Assembly (NCBI RefSeq): GCF_019222765.1
Contig: NZ_CP078145.1
Location: 6,076,001 to 6,140,000, forward strand
Reading direction: 5' to 3'
Length of the DNA stretch: 64,000 bases
From: Nocardia iowensis
GTDB taxonomy: Bacteria; Actinomycetota; Actinomycetes; Mycobacteriales; Mycobacteriaceae
Below the pieces are notes generated by a model. It was given only the letters and a program-made list of their open reading frames with translations, did no database searches and was not told the DNA's origin. Numbering within the stretch: the first letter of the stretch is position 1; each line of letters starts with the position of its first letter. Made by a program: the position numbers and the translations under genes. Below, piece by piece: positions 1 through 8,810 of the stretch.

Positions 1-338
1 ACGACTATGTGCACGCGATGGAGGTCCGGGGCGCCGAACGGCTGCTGTTCATCTCGGGGACGATGGGTCTCGACCCGGACGGGAAGCCGGGCGCGACCCT
101 CACCGAACAACTCGACCTGATCTGGTCGAACCTGCGCGTCATCCTCGCCTCGGCCGATATGACCGTCGACAACATCGTCCGCCTCACCAGCTACCTGCGT
201 GACGCCTCCGACGCCGAGGCGAACGCCGCGGCCCGCGTGGCGGCGCTGGGCGGACGCCAGATTCCGACCACCGCGATCGTCGTGCAGACCCTGCTCACCG
301 AGTGGCTGGTCGAAATCGAGGTCGTCGCGGCGCGCTGA
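1..338 (+). CDS. RidA/YjgF family protein, 5' end outside window
   Basis: The readable part (about 110 residues) matches the RidA (YjgF/UK114) family, small trimeric enzymes that hydrolyse reactive enamine/imine intermediates. The N-terminal family pattern with an SGT turn followed by DPDG is visible near residues 16-25, and the C-terminal part has the family's PTTAIVV and LVEIEVVA strands. The frame is open to the first base of the window and the in-frame GTG at base 9 lies inside the conserved N-terminal strand, so the true start is upstream. It is followed 79 bp later by a reductase gene on the same strand, which may be co-transcribed. Confidence 0.8.
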   Translation, partial: DYVHAMEVRGAERLLFISGTMGLDPDGKPGATLTEQLDLIWSNLRVILASADMTVDNIVRLTSYLRDASDAEANAAARVAALGGRQIPTTAIVVQTLLTEWLVEIEVVAAR

Positions 339-417
339 GACTTCAGCGGGCCGGGAATCCCACCCGAGCATCGAACGTTTGGTTCGAGTCGACACCATCC
401 ATTCGAGGGGATCCGCA

Positions 418-1443
418 ATGTCGTCGACCGTGACCATCTACGGCGCTTACGGCCACACCGGCCGCTTCATCGTCACCGAACTGATTCGTCGCGGCTGGAC
501 ACCGATTCTGTCCGGCCGCAACGAATCCCAGCTACGCCGCCTCGCGCGCGGCTACCCCGGTCTTGCGATTCGACCGGCGACCGTCGACGATCCCTACGCG
601 CTCGATCGGGCCCTCGCAGGCAGCGTGGCGGTGATCAACGCGGCAGGTCCGTTCGGTGACACCACCCCCGCGCTCGTCGAAGCGGCGCTGCGGGCGGGCA
701 TCCACTACCTCGATGTCGCCGCCGAAGTAGAGGTCGTCGCGGGAACCGTTGCCGCATACCAGGATCGGGCCGCCGCCGCGGGCATCGTCATCGCCCCCGC
801 ATTGGCCTTCTACGGCGGTCTCGGCGATCTGCTCGCCACCGCCGCCATGGCCGACCTCGCTGCCGCGGACGAAATCCACCTCGCTTTCGCCCTGGACAGT
901 TGGATCCCCACCGAGGGCACCCGTGCCTCCGGCCGCGCATCACGCGCCCGTCGCAACGGCAAGCGCCTCGTCTACACCGACGGCGAGCTCACCCTCCGCG
1001 ACGACCCGGTCCCCGTCACGGACTGGACCTTCCCGGCCCCCTTCGGAAAACAAACCGTCGTAGGCGATTTCACCACCGCCGACAGCGTCACCATCCCCCG
1101 CCACCTGAAAACCGCTGCCCTGCATACATATATGACCGCGGCCCCGCTAGGCGACCTCGCCCTCCCCGACCGAACCCCGCAACCCACCGACGAATCCGGC
1201 CGCTCCGCCCAGCAATTTTTGGTCGAGGTCGTGATTCGATCAGGCGACACCCAACGCCGCGCTATCGCCGCCGGACGCGACATCTACGCGGTAAGCGCCC
1301 CGATCGCAGTAGAAGCCTTGTCGCACATCACCTCCGGAGCCCACACCGGCCTGCTCACCGCAGGCCAGATCGCCGCCCCCGGCAACCTACTGCGCGCCTT
1401 GCACCCCACCCATCTCGACCGACTGGAGATCAACTGTAACTAG
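418..1443 (+). CDS. saccharopine dehydrogenase-like NAD(P)-binding reductase
   Basis: A 341-residue protein with an N-terminal Rossmann fold (GAYGHTG near residues 8-14). Its overall design is that of the saccharopine dehydrogenase-like or trans-acting enoyl reductase-like family, whose bacterial members are mostly of unknown substrate. The motif INAAGPFG around residue 77 and the later HYLDVAAE are typical of the family. The ATG at 418 is preceded by a good ribosome binding site (GAGGGG, 7-base spacing), whereas the open frame extending further upstream runs through the RidA gene. Codon use becomes noticeably less G-ending and more C-rich in the last third. No substrate can be assigned; a strong hairpin follows. 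Confidence 0.75.
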   Translation: MSSTVTIYGAYGHTGRFIVTELIRRGWTPILSGRNESQLRRLARGYPGLAIRPATVDDPYALDRALAGSVAVINAAGPFGDTTPALVEAALRAGIHYLDVAAEVEVVAGTVAAYQDRAAAAGIVIAPALAFYGGLGDLLATAAMADLAAADEIHLAFALDSWIPTEGTRASGRASRARRNGKRLVYTDGELTLRDDPVPVTDWTFPAPFGKQTVVGDFTTADSVTIPRHLKTAALHTYMTAAPLGDLALPDRTPQPTDESGRSAQQFLVEVVIRSGDTQRRAIAAGRDIYAVSAPIAVEALSHITSGAHTGLLTAGQIAAPGNLLRALHPTHLDRLEINCN

Positions 1444-1474
1444 CGAAACCGCGCTTCTGGACCTGCCCACCCCC

Positions 1475-1580
1475 GGGGCACACCCGCCACTTCGAGGCGC
1501 ACACCCATCTGCGTGGCACACACCCATCGCACGAGGCGCACACCCCTATACGGGGTGTGCGCCTGACAAAACGGGTGTGC
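1475..1580. repeat. short GC-rich direct and inverted repeats (GGCGCACACCC-like)
   Basis: Four near-identical units of the form G(A/T)GGC(G/A)CACACCC occur at about 1475, 1495, 1513 and 1533. They are followed by inverted copies at 1552-1563 and 1573-1580. The last direct and first inverted copies form the hairpin annotated separately. The spacing (18-20 bp) is short and there are no unique spacers, so this is not a CRISPR. Confidence 0.6.
1535..1563 (+). terminator. 12-bp perfect hairpin after the reductase gene
   Basis: GGCGCACACCCC is followed by the loop TATAC and its exact complement. There is no T tract on the plus strand, as is usual for actinobacterial terminators. It lies 91 bp after the reductase stop codon and before the YbaK gene. 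Confidence 0.6.
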
Positions 1581-1641
1581 TCACCGGTGCTCGGCGAAAA
1601 TCGGCGGCTCGGTCGGGTGGGTGCGGTTTAGGATCGCGGCC

Positions 1642-2121
1642 ATGGAGGAGATTGCCAGGAAGCCGACTGTGCTCGCCGTTGAGGCCGCATTGCGCGCGGT
1701 CGGGGTGATGCCGCGGGTGCGGGTGCTGGCCGAGACCGCGCCGACCGCGGCCGCGGCGGCCGAACAACTCGGCTGCTCGGTGGCGGCCATTGCCAACAGC
1801 CTCATTTTCGATGCCGAGGGTTCGCCGCTGTTGGTGCTCACCAGCGGCGCTCATCGGGTGGACACCGGCAAGGTTGCCGCGCACCTGGGCATCGCCAAGC
1901 TTTCGCGCGCTAGCGCGGAATTCGTGCGCGAACATACCGGCCAAGCCATCGGCGGTGTGGCGCCACTCGGTCACCCGGCGCCGATTCGGACGTTGATCGA
2001 TGAGACGCTGGCCGGGCAGGGCGAGATCTGGGCCGCGGCCGGACACCCACACACCGTGTTCCCCACCACCTTCGAGGAGTTGACGCAGGCCACCGGCGCG
2101 GAGGCGATCGCCGTCAACTGA
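1642..2121 (+). CDS. YbaK/EbsC-family aminoacyl-tRNA deacylase-like protein
   Basis: A 159-residue YbaK/ProX-fold protein, the family that clears mischarged aminoacyl-tRNAs (for example Cys-tRNAPro) in trans. Visible features are the LGCSVAAIANSLIF segment (about residues 44-57), which contains the family's key region, and LVLTSGAHRVDTGKVA with the conserved lysine. The GGVAPLGH loop follows. The ATG at 1642 was chosen because homologues begin close to this point, although an in-frame start at 1621 is possible. It stands alone downstream of a terminator hairpin and is transcribed in the same direction as its neighbours. Confidence 0.8.
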   Translation: MEEIARKPTVLAVEAALRAVGVMPRVRVLAETAPTAAAAAEQLGCSVAAIANSLIFDAEGSPLLVLTSGAHRVDTGKVAAHLGIAKLSRASAEFVREHTGQAIGGVAPLGHPAPIRTLIDETLAGQGEIWAAAGHPHTVFPTTFEELTQATGAEAIAVN

Positions 2122-2217
2122 CGGCGCGACGAACACATGGCGCACGCCCGGCCTGCTCAGCCACCCGCGAATCTGCGACGCACCATGCGCGGCGCGTCCG
2201 CGCCGTAGACTGCGCCC

Positions 2218-2571
2218 ATGGACCCGTTGACCCGGATCCGAGCGATCTGCCTGGCACTACCGGAGTGCAGCGAACGGCTCAGCCACGGCTGCCCCACCTT
2301 TTTCGTGCGCGCGAAGACTTCGTTCGTCAAATACATCGAATCGGGTTACGACGAACCGGGCCCGACCATCTGGTGCCCCGCCCCCGAGGGCGTGCAAGCC
2401 GAACTGGTGGACGCCGAACCCGCACGGTTCTTCATACCCCCGTATGTCGGGCACAGCGGCTGGATCGGCGTACGACTCGATGTCGACCCCGATTGGGCTG
2501 AGGTCGCCGAGATCATCCACGACGCCTACCGCAAGGTGGCACCGAAAAAGCTTGTCGCGGAACTCGACTGA
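2218..2571 (+). CDS. MmcQ/YjbR family protein
   Basis: A 117-residue protein of the MmcQ/YjbR family, with a CyaY-like double-wing fold related to DNA-binding proteins. The family hallmarks are present: the ALPECSERLSHG start near residues 13-24, FFVRAKTSFVKY, and the later PPYVGHSGWIGVRLD segment. The size is normal for the family. The biological role of these proteins is not established, and nothing in the neighbourhood narrows it. It converges on the ABC-F gene with a 72-bp gap. Confidence 0.8.
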   Translation: MDPLTRIRAICLALPECSERLSHGCPTFFVRAKTSFVKYIESGYDEPGPTIWCPAPEGVQAELVDAEPARFFIPPYVGHSGWIGVRLDVDPDWAEVAEIIHDAYRKVAPKKLVAELD

Positions 2572-2643
2572 CCGACTGCCGCACACCCCCTGATCAACTG
2601 GCATACGCGAAAGATCAAGAGGTGTGCGGCACCGAGCGACCCA

Positions 2644-4233
2644 CTATCGGACCAACGTTTCGGTCAGCCCGTCGGCGGTGAGTTCCAGCCGCCTCGTGAC
2701 GCCGATGTCGTCGAGGAAACGCGGGTCGTGGCTCACCACGATCAACGCCCCCTCGAAACTGGCCAGCGCTTGCGCAAGATGCTCGAGGCTGGGCAGGTCG
2801 AGGTTGTTGGTCGGCTCGTCGAGCAGCAACAACTTCGGCGCCGGATCGGCGAGCAGCAGCATGGCCAGTGCGGCCCTGAGCCGTTCACCGCCGGACAGTG
2901 CCGAGGCCGCGATATCGGCATCCGTGCCTCGGAACAGGAAGCGGGCCAACTGGGCCCGGATCTGTTCCGGCGACGCGTGCGGCGCCGTCGACGCCACGTT
3001 CTCGAACACCGACCGTTGCTCATCGAAGATGTCGAGACGTTGCGGCAGCATCCGCCACGGCACCTGCGGGCGGGCAAGCGAGATCTGGTGCAGCAGTGTG
3101 GTTTTGCCGACCCCGTTGCGCCCCGTCATGGCGATCCGCTCCGGACCGCTGACCCGCAGCGAAACCGTTGGCCCGCACGCCAATTCCACCTCCTTCAGCT
3201 CGATCACGTCCTGCCCCGGATACAGCCGGGTATCGGGTAGATCCACCCGGATCTCCCGATCGTCACGCAACAGCTCCTGCGCCTGCTGGAGCTGATCCTT
3301 GGCCGTCTCCAGCTTGTCGATGTGCTGGTTGCGCAACTTGCCCGCCGACACCTGGGCCTGCCGTTTGCGTTCGGACATGATGATTTTCGGTTCCCGCTTG
3401 GTGTCCCACATCTTCTGCCCGTATCGCAGCCGGCGATCCAGCTTGATCCGCGTTTCGACGAGTTCGCGGGCCTGCCTGCGTACATCGCCGCGCGCGTCGC
3501 GGATCGCCGCCCGCGCGGCTTGCTGCTCGGCCTCGATGATCCGCTGGTACTCGCTGAAATTGCCGCCGAACAACCGTATTTCGCCTTGCCGCAACTCCGC
3601 GATGGTGTCCATCCGCTCCAGCAGCGCACGGTCGTGACTGACCGTCAGCACGGTGCCGGAGAATTGGGCGACCACGTCGTAGAGCCGGTCGCGGGCGATC
3701 TGATCCAGGTTGTTCGTCGGCTCGTCCAGCAGCAAGATCTCCGGTTCGGCCAGCAGTTCGGCGACCAGTCCCAGCAGCGTGGTTTCGCCGCCGGACAGGG
3801 TCTCCAGTCGGCGGTCCAGCTGTGCGGCCGAGTCGGCGAGGTAGTGCAGGCCGAGCCGCCCGAGCAGGGCGATCGCCCGTTCCTCGACATCCCAGTGGTT
3901 GCCAACGATGTCGAAGTCGGATTCGTCGCCGCCCCCGGATTCGATGCGGTGCAAGGCTTTCCGGATGTCCGCGATGCCAAGCACCGCGTCGACCCGCTGT
4001 CCTGCGGCAAGACCGAGGTCTTGGCGCAGGTAGCCGAGGTAACCGGGGACCGTGATCGAACCACGGGCTGGCGTGAGCTCACCGGCGATCAGCCGCAGCA
4101 GCGTGGACTTACCCGCACCGTTGCTGCCGACCAGGCCGACATGCCCGGGACCGAGGGTGCCGTCGAGCCCGTCGAACACGGGTGTGCCGTCCGGCCAGGC
4201 GAAGGTGAGATCGGAAAATGACAGATTGGTCAT
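2644..4233 (-). CDS. ABC-F family ATPase
   Basis: A 529-residue soluble protein with two ABC nucleotide-binding domains and no membrane segment, which places it in the ABC-F translation factor or ribosome-protection family. Walker A motifs are GSNGAGKST (residues 36-44) and GRNGVGKTT in the second half. Signatures LSGGE and LSGGERLR and Walker B/LDEPTNNLD motifs are intact in both domains. Between the domains lies the basic, helical linker that reaches into the ribosome in this family. ABC-F proteins either act in housekeeping translation or protect ribosomes from drugs such as macrolides and lincosamides; sequence reading alone cannot decide. It is monocistronic. Confidence 0.85.
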   Translation of the reverse strand: MTNLSFSDLTFAWPDGTPVFDGLDGTLGPGHVGLVGSNGAGKSTLLRLIAGELTPARGSITVPGYLGYLRQDLGLAAGQRVDAVLGIADIRKALHRIESGGGDESDFDIVGNHWDVEERAIALLGRLGLHYLADSAAQLDRRLETLSGGETTLLGLVAELLAEPEILLLDEPTNNLDQIARDRLYDVVAQFSGTVLTVSHDRALLERMDTIAELRQGEIRLFGGNFSEYQRIIEAEQQAARAAIRDARGDVRRQARELVETRIKLDRRLRYGQKMWDTKREPKIIMSERKRQAQVSAGKLRNQHIDKLETAKDQLQQAQELLRDDREIRVDLPDTRLYPGQDVIELKEVELACGPTVSLRVSGPERIAMTGRNGVGKTTLLHQISLARPQVPWRMLPQRLDIFDEQRSVFENVASTAPHASPEQIRAQLARFLFRGTDADIAASALSGGERLRAALAMLLLADPAPKLLLLDEPTNNLDLPSLEHLAQALASFEGALIVVSHDPRFLDDIGVTRRLELTADGLTETLVR

Positions 4234-4414
4234 GGTGACTCCAGAGGTCGCTACGGATACGCGGCGCGCGACTGCGGACCGCCCGAGTGGCTACCTCATG
4301 AGAGCAACGGCATGACTCCGATCAACGACAATAAGACCCGTCAAGGTTAACCACATTCGCGCCGCGCGTGCCAGTGATATTTGGATCACACCCGCTCACA
4401 GCCAAGTTGGCGAC

Positions 4415-5017
4415 CTATCCAGCCCCGATCACGCCCGCGATCTCGGCCGTCAGCGGATAGGGCCGCTCGGCCGGAAGCGCACGAGCCGCCGCGTCGAGCT
4501 TCCCGTCGGCCACCAGCCGGCCGATGCGTTGCGCCTCCTCGGTGACGTCCCGAATTCCGGTGATCCACCTGTCCACGTACAGCCCCACCGCCGGACCGCC
4601 GAGCCCGACCTGCAGCGACCGATGCGGCAGCGGTCGATGATGCAGGTCGCGCTCCGGATCCCATTGAATGCGAACGGGACTCGCGCGCAACCGGTCCATC
4701 CACACCCGCCGATCCGCATACATCTCCGGCATGTAGTGACTCATGCAGGACTGCCACAGCGCCCACTCGAACCCGCTCCGGGTGATCGACACGGCGAGCA
4801 CCCGCTCCTGCCCCGGCTTACGCGCCCACCCGCACCGATACATCATCCACAGGAACGAAGGCTTGATCCAGGTCATCCGGGTACGGCTGAACGGACTCAC
4901 GAACGTCCCCGCGGCAAGCGCCGCGTCGGCAATCGCCGTCGAATACGCTTGATAGACAACGACGGTCTCCGCGTCGTAGTCAGCTCTGACCTGCCGCATC
5001 GGCGGCGCAACACTCAC
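4415..5017 (-). CDS. DUF4291 family protein
   Basis: A 200-residue protein with the DUF4291 signature: RQVRADYDAETVVVYQAY near the N-terminus, then MTWIKPSFLWMMYRCGWA and ITRSGFEWAL. The function of the family is unknown. The GTG at 5017 is preceded by GAGGA at 8 bases; the frame is open further upstream but without a better start. It lies between the ABC-F gene and an MFS exporter, all on the minus strand but separated by 181 and 98 bp, so an operon is uncertain. Confidence 0.8.
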   Translation of the reverse strand: MSVAPPMRQVRADYDAETVVVYQAYSTAIADAALAAGTFVSPFSRTRMTWIKPSFLWMMYRCGWARKPGQERVLAVSITRSGFEWALWQSCMSHYMPEMYADRRVWMDRLRASPVRIQWDPERDLHHRPLPHRSLQVGLGGPAVGLYVDRWITGIRDVTEEAQRIGRLVADGKLDAAARALPAERPYPLTAEIAGVIGAG

Positions 5018-5115
5018 GCGCCGATCCTCGCAGCCCGGCCCCGGAAGTTCATCCGCATTCGCGCTAGCCGGACGAGGCTCCGGTAACCGCCACGCCATGG
5101 CTCGGCGCAGCCGAA

Positions 5116-6534
5116 CTACAGGTCGACAACCACCCGGTCCGGCTCCTGCTCACGAACACCGCCCGGCAGGATGACGGCGGCAGCCACCGCGCCGATCGCC
5201 AAGAGTGCCGCGGCCAGCAGCAGGGCGGTGCCGTAGCCGTCGACCAGGGTGGGACGGTCGGTGGCCGAGCCGATAATGCTGGTGGCGACGGTGACCAGGA
5301 CGGCGAGGCCGAGGGTTCCGCCGAGTTGCCTGCCGCTGTTGAGGATTCCGGAGGCGAGGCCGGTCTGGTCGGCGGGGACGCCGGTGATCGCGGCCATCCC
5401 CATGGCAACCATGCACGCGCCGATGCCGATGCTGGCGACGAGTGACGGGCCGAGGATGCCGGTGAGGAAGGTGGCGCCGGTGTCCTGCACGCCGAACCAG
5501 GCCAGGCCCGCCGCACCGCACAGACCACCGATCAACAGGACCGGCCGCGGACCGACAGCCGAAACCCGAGACATCGCGATGCGGACGCCGACCACCACGC
5601 CGACGCAGAACGGCAGGAACGCGAGCCCGGTGGCGATCGCACTGTAGCCGAGGACTCGTTGCGCGAACAGCGAGACGAAATAGAAGCTGGCGAACTGGCC
5701 GGAGGCGAGCAGGAAGCCGAAGACGGTCGCGCCGATCAGCGCGCGTCGACGCAGAAACGTCAACGGCACCAACGGATCCGAGGTCCGCGACTCGACGAGA
5801 ACGAAGGCCGCCAGTGCACCGATCCCCACCGTGAACCAGCCGAGCACGGCGGTGGACAGCCACGCATGATGCTCGGTCGAGATCACCGCGAGCACCAGTG
5901 CGGTCGCGCCGACGGTCACCAGCACCGCGCCCGGTACGTCCGGCCTGCTGCGCCGCACCGGCCCGGTATTGGCGACGCCACGGACCACGATCCCCGCGAC
6001 GAGCACGACCAGCACCACGTTCACCCACATCACCGAGCGCCAGCCGAACTGCTCGGTGAGCACCCCGCTCAACACCACGCCGACCGCCCCGCCCGCGGCC
6101 CCCGCCGCACCCTGCACGGCCATCGCCTTCGCCCGCGACGGGCCGGGCGGGAACTCCGACGCGACAAGGGCGAGCGACATCGGCGCCAGCACCGCGGCCG
6201 CGACGCCCTGGATCGCGCGGGCGCTCAGCAACTCCCACCCCGTGTGCGCCGCACCGCCCCACCCGCTGGCCGCCGCGAACACCGCAAGGCTGACCAGCAG
6301 CAGGGTCCGACGGCCCATCAGATCGGCGAGGCGTCCGCCGAGCAACATCAGCCCGGCGAAGGTCAGCAGGTACGCGTTGATCACCCAGCTCAGTCCCGAC
6401 TCACTGAAGTCCAGCTCGGCATCGATCGCGGGCAATGCCACATTGACGATCGAAAGATCCAGTGAGACAAGGAACATCACGAAGAAGACGACGGCGAGCG
6501 TCCACCCCGCCCTGGCATCGGCCCGAGCGACCAC
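5116..6534 (-). CDS. MFS drug exporter, DHA2 (EmrB/QacA) type
   Basis: A 472-residue membrane protein with about 14 hydrophobic segments, the DHA2 architecture of the major facilitator superfamily. The first helix carries SLDLSIVNVALP (motif D1) and the loop between helices 2 and 3 has GGRLADLMGRR (motif A). Such proteins export drugs or metabolites using the proton gradient. The GTG start at 6534 has GGAGG at a 6-base spacing. It is transcribed divergently from a TetR gene with an AT-rich inverted repeat between them, so the pair is very likely a drug-inducible efflux module. Confidence 0.85.
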   Translation of the reverse strand: MVARADARAGWTLAVVFFVMFLVSLDLSIVNVALPAIDAELDFSESGLSWVINAYLLTFAGLMLLGGRLADLMGRRTLLLVSLAVFAAASGWGGAAHTGWELLSARAIQGVAAAVLAPMSLALVASEFPPGPSRAKAMAVQGAAGAAGGAVGVVLSGVLTEQFGWRSVMWVNVVLVVLVAGIVVRGVANTGPVRRSRPDVPGAVLVTVGATALVLAVISTEHHAWLSTAVLGWFTVGIGALAAFVLVESRTSDPLVPLTFLRRRALIGATVFGFLLASGQFASFYFVSLFAQRVLGYSAIATGLAFLPFCVGVVVGVRIAMSRVSAVGPRPVLLIGGLCGAAGLAWFGVQDTGATFLTGILGPSLVASIGIGACMVAMGMAAITGVPADQTGLASGILNSGRQLGGTLGLAVLVTVATSIIGSATDRPTLVDGYGTALLLAAALLAIGAVAAAVILPGGVREQEPDRVVVDL

Positions 6535-6546
6535 GGCAACCTCCAG

Positions 6547-6570
6547 AATAAAATAACGCGTGTGTTTATT
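6547..6570. promoter_or_regulatory. likely TetR operator between MFS and TetR genes
   Basis: An imperfect inverted repeat (AATAAA and TTTATT outer arms, centred on CGCG, 7 of 10 half-site positions matching). It lies 12 bp upstream of the exporter start and 47 bp upstream of the TetR start. It is much more AT-rich than its surroundings, as expected of a shared divergent promoter-operator. Confidence 0.6.
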
Positions 6571-6617
6571 ATGGTAGGCACAGCCCCTCCTCGATGTCGA
6601 GAGGTTCGATCCGGAGA

Positions 6618-7307
6618 ATGGAGTACGTGACAGGCAGTGCGACGACCGGCAGACGACGCGGCCGCCCGATCCGGGCGAGTCGCGAGGACATCATCGCCGC
6701 CACCACCCGGATGCTCACCGACGGCGGGGCCGCCGCCTTCAGCATGCGCAAGCTGGCCGACGAACTCGGCGTCAGCACCGCCGCCGTCTACCACCACTTC
6801 CCCACCAAGGCGGCACTGTTCGTCGCGGTGCTCAGCGCCCGCGCCGAGCAACTCGACCGCCCCGAGCTACCCGGCGACCCGCGTGACCGCCTCGTCGCAG
6901 TGACGCTGCACCTGATCGATGTGCTGCACCGCCACCCATGGGTGGTGGAACTTCTGGTCGGCGGCGAATCCTTCGGCCGCTCCGCCATGTGGATCCTCGA
7001 CGAATTCGTCGACGCCGCAACCGAACTCGGCGCAACAGACGAGTACGCCGGATATATGTACAACGCCGTCTGGCGCTACACCCTCGGCGAGCTCATGATG
7101 CGCCGCGCCGAAGACGAACGCCGCGCGTCCGCCGACCGCGGCGCACCACGATCACGCTGGACCGATCAGATTGCCCCCGACGATCTCGCCGAGTTCCCCG
7201 CCGCGGCACGGATGTTGCCGCAGTGGGCCGACATTCGCGCGGACTACCGAACGCGCACCGCAGTGCAGCACATCATCGATGGCCTGATCCGCGGCATCCC
7301 CGGCTGA
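6618..7307 (+). CDS. TetR family transcriptional regulator (of the divergent MFS exporter)
   Basis: About 229 residues. The N-terminal helix-turn-helix is clear: RASREDIIAATTRML, then FSMRKLADELGVSTAAVYHHFPTKAALF. The C-terminal ligand-binding half is of the TetR_C type, with no recognisable ligand. The start is uncertain between ATG 6618 and a GTG a few codons later. It probably represses both itself and the exporter through the AT-rich inverted repeat between them. Confidence 0.85.
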   Translation: MEYVTGSATTGRRRGRPIRASREDIIAATTRMLTDGGAAAFSMRKLADELGVSTAAVYHHFPTKAALFVAVLSARAEQLDRPELPGDPRDRLVAVTLHLIDVLHRHPWVVELLVGGESFGRSAMWILDEFVDAATELGATDEYAGYMYNAVWRYTLGELMMRRAEDERRASADRGAPRSRWTDQIAPDDLAEFPAAARMLPQWADIRADYRTRTAVQHIIDGLIRGIPG

Positions 7308-7313
7308 GCCAGG

Positions 7314-7529
7314 TCATCCCGGTTCGGCGAAGCGAAGACCTCGCGCGGCAAGTTCTTCCTCGAGAATCCGGATCGCCTTGGGGCCGATGCCGTGAATGCG
7401 CAACAGCTCCTTGGCGGTCACACTCGTCAGTTGGTCGTACCGGGTGTACCCGTTCGAGACCAGCTCGCGGTTGGCCACCTTGCCCATTCGGCTCGGAAAC
7501 TCCGACGTCGTTGCTTGTTCTGTAGACAA
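7314..7529 (-). CDS. small helix-hairpin-helix DNA-binding protein
   Basis: A 71-residue protein whose C-terminal half holds a helix-hairpin-helix: LTSVTAKELLRIHGIGPKAI, followed by a short helix LEEELAARGL. This motif binds the DNA or RNA backbone non-specifically and resembles the RNA polymerase alpha C-terminal domain fold. The start is a TTG with GGAGG about 9 bases upstream. It faces the TetR gene with only 6 bp between the stop codons. No partner or process can be assigned. Confidence 0.65.
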   Translation of the reverse strand: MSTEQATTSEFPSRMGKVANRELVSNGYTRYDQLTSVTAKELLRIHGIGPKAIRILEEELAARGLRFAEPG

Positions 7530-7574
7530 TTCTGATCCTCCCGGCGCACCCGTCCCAGCCGTACGGTACCCGCC

Positions 7575-8171
7575 CTACTCGTCGATGTCGCCAGCTCCGA
7601 CGGCGTGCGAACCTGCGCGAATCTGGCCGAGAAGCGTTGCGTACGCATCCTCGAGTCCCGTGTCGAAGCCGGTCGACAAGTCGACGTACGGCAGCCCGGC
7701 CGCGGCACAGGTATCCCGAAGCGCGGCACTCTGTTCCCTGATCCACGACGCGACCTGCCGGTAGGTCGCGTCGTCCTCGCCGTCGAGCCAGTGCGGCGCG
7801 GTGCGCAGCAACTCGGGGGTCATCCCGGTATTGCCGACGAAGACCGCGGCTACCGGCAGGCCAAGCGCCGCAGCGGAACCGACCACCGCGGGCGTGACGA
7901 CGTCACCTTCGACCGCATAGCAGTCAGGCGGATCGGACTCGTGATCGAGACCGTCGGCGATCGCCTCGAGAAACGCGAGCAGGAATGGTCGCGCCGATTC
8001 GGCCTTGTCCGGATGCATTCCGTGGCGTACGCCGTGTTCGGGAGCGGCCTGTCCGAGCATCGAGACCAGAGCGTCGGTCGGGCATCCGGGAATTCCGTCC
8101 CGCTCGAGCAGCATCCAGGCCAGCGTGCTCTTGCCCACCCGTGGTGGGCCGCCGATCAACAGGAGCATCAC
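7575..8171 (-). CDS. P-loop kinase-like protein (2-phosphoglycerate kinase-like)
   Basis: A 198-residue protein with a textbook Walker A at the N-terminus (GGPPRVGKST, about residues 7-16) followed by a mainly alpha/beta kinase-like fold. The segment CYAVEGDVVTPAVV resembles 2-phosphoglycerate kinase-like ATPases that select a small substrate. No specific substrate motif can be recognised. The start is GTG 8171 or the adjacent ATG 8168. It stands 33 bp downstream of apt on the same strand and may be its operon partner. Confidence 0.6.
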   Translation of the reverse strand: MMLLLIGGPPRVGKSTLAWMLLERDGIPGCPTDALVSMLGQAAPEHGVRHGMHPDKAESARPFLLAFLEAIADGLDHESDPPDCYAVEGDVVTPAVVGSAAALGLPVAAVFVGNTGMTPELLRTAPHWLDGEDDATYRQVASWIREQSAALRDTCAAAGLPYVDLSTGFDTGLEDAYATLLGQIRAGSHAVGAGDIDE

Positions 8172-8204
8172 GTCAGCGTAGCCGGGCGGGCTACCCGCGC
8201 AGCC

Positions 8205-8777
8205 TCAGACCTTGACGATCGAGGTCAGCGGGTAATCGCCTTGCCGCTCCCGGCCGTTCAGGAAGGTCAGCTCCAGAACCACTGCGGCGGCGACGATTTC
8301 AGCGCCAGCCTGGGCGAAGAGCTGGGCCGCGGCGGATAGGGTGCCGCCGGTGGCGAGGACGTCGTCCAGCAGCAGGATGCGCCGGCCATCGAGTTGCACA
8401 CCGTCGGCGGGGATTTCGAGGGCGGCCGTGCCGTATTCGAGGTTGTACTCGCGGTTGAACACCGGCGGCGGCAGCTTGCCCGCCTTGCGGACCGCGATGA
8501 CGCCGGTGCCGAGGCTGGCGGCCACGCCTGCGCCGAGCAGGAAGCCGCGCGCATCGACTCCGGCGACGAGGTCGGCGTCGGGGGCGCAGGCGGCAAGGCA
8601 GTCGATGACCGCGCGGAAGCCCTCGGCGTCGGCGAACACGGGCGTGAGGTCGGCGAAACGGACTCCGGGAGTGGGGAAGTCGTCCCGCCAGCGGGTCAAC
8701 CGTTCGACCGCGTCGACGGCCCTGCTGGTCCGATCGGCGGCTAGCTCGTCGGACTCGATCGCCGCATGCTTACTCAT
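8205..8777 (-). CDS. apt: adenine phosphoribosyltransferase
   Basis: Converts adenine and PRPP to AMP in purine salvage. The 190-residue protein has the PRPP-binding signature ILLLDDVLATGGT and the N-terminal FPTPGVRFADLTPV segment of the family. The ATG at 8777 has GAGGAG at a 5-base spacing; an in-frame GTG at 8783 overlaps that site and was rejected. It follows the peptide-binding lipoprotein gene on the same strand, an order also known in mycobacteria, where relA comes next; here relA is not next. Confidence 0.92.
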   Translation of the reverse strand: MSKHAAIESDELAADRTSRAVDAVERLTRWRDDFPTPGVRFADLTPVFADAEGFRAVIDCLAACAPDADLVAGVDARGFLLGAGVAASLGTGVIAVRKAGKLPPPVFNREYNLEYGTAALEIPADGVQLDGRRILLLDDVLATGGTLSAAAQLFAQAGAEIVAAAVVLELTFLNGRERQGDYPLTSIVKV

Positions 8778-8810
8778 CGACACTCCTCATACTCACAACA
8801 CCCACACCTG

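Noticed and set aside
1475..1580. CRISPR array
   Set aside because: The repeats are 11-13 bp, there are no unique spacers, and no cas genes are present.
2644..4233. ABC-F gene as self-resistance of the biosynthetic cluster
   Set aside because: It is more than 40 kb away, monocistronic, and nothing ties it to the aminophenol pathway.
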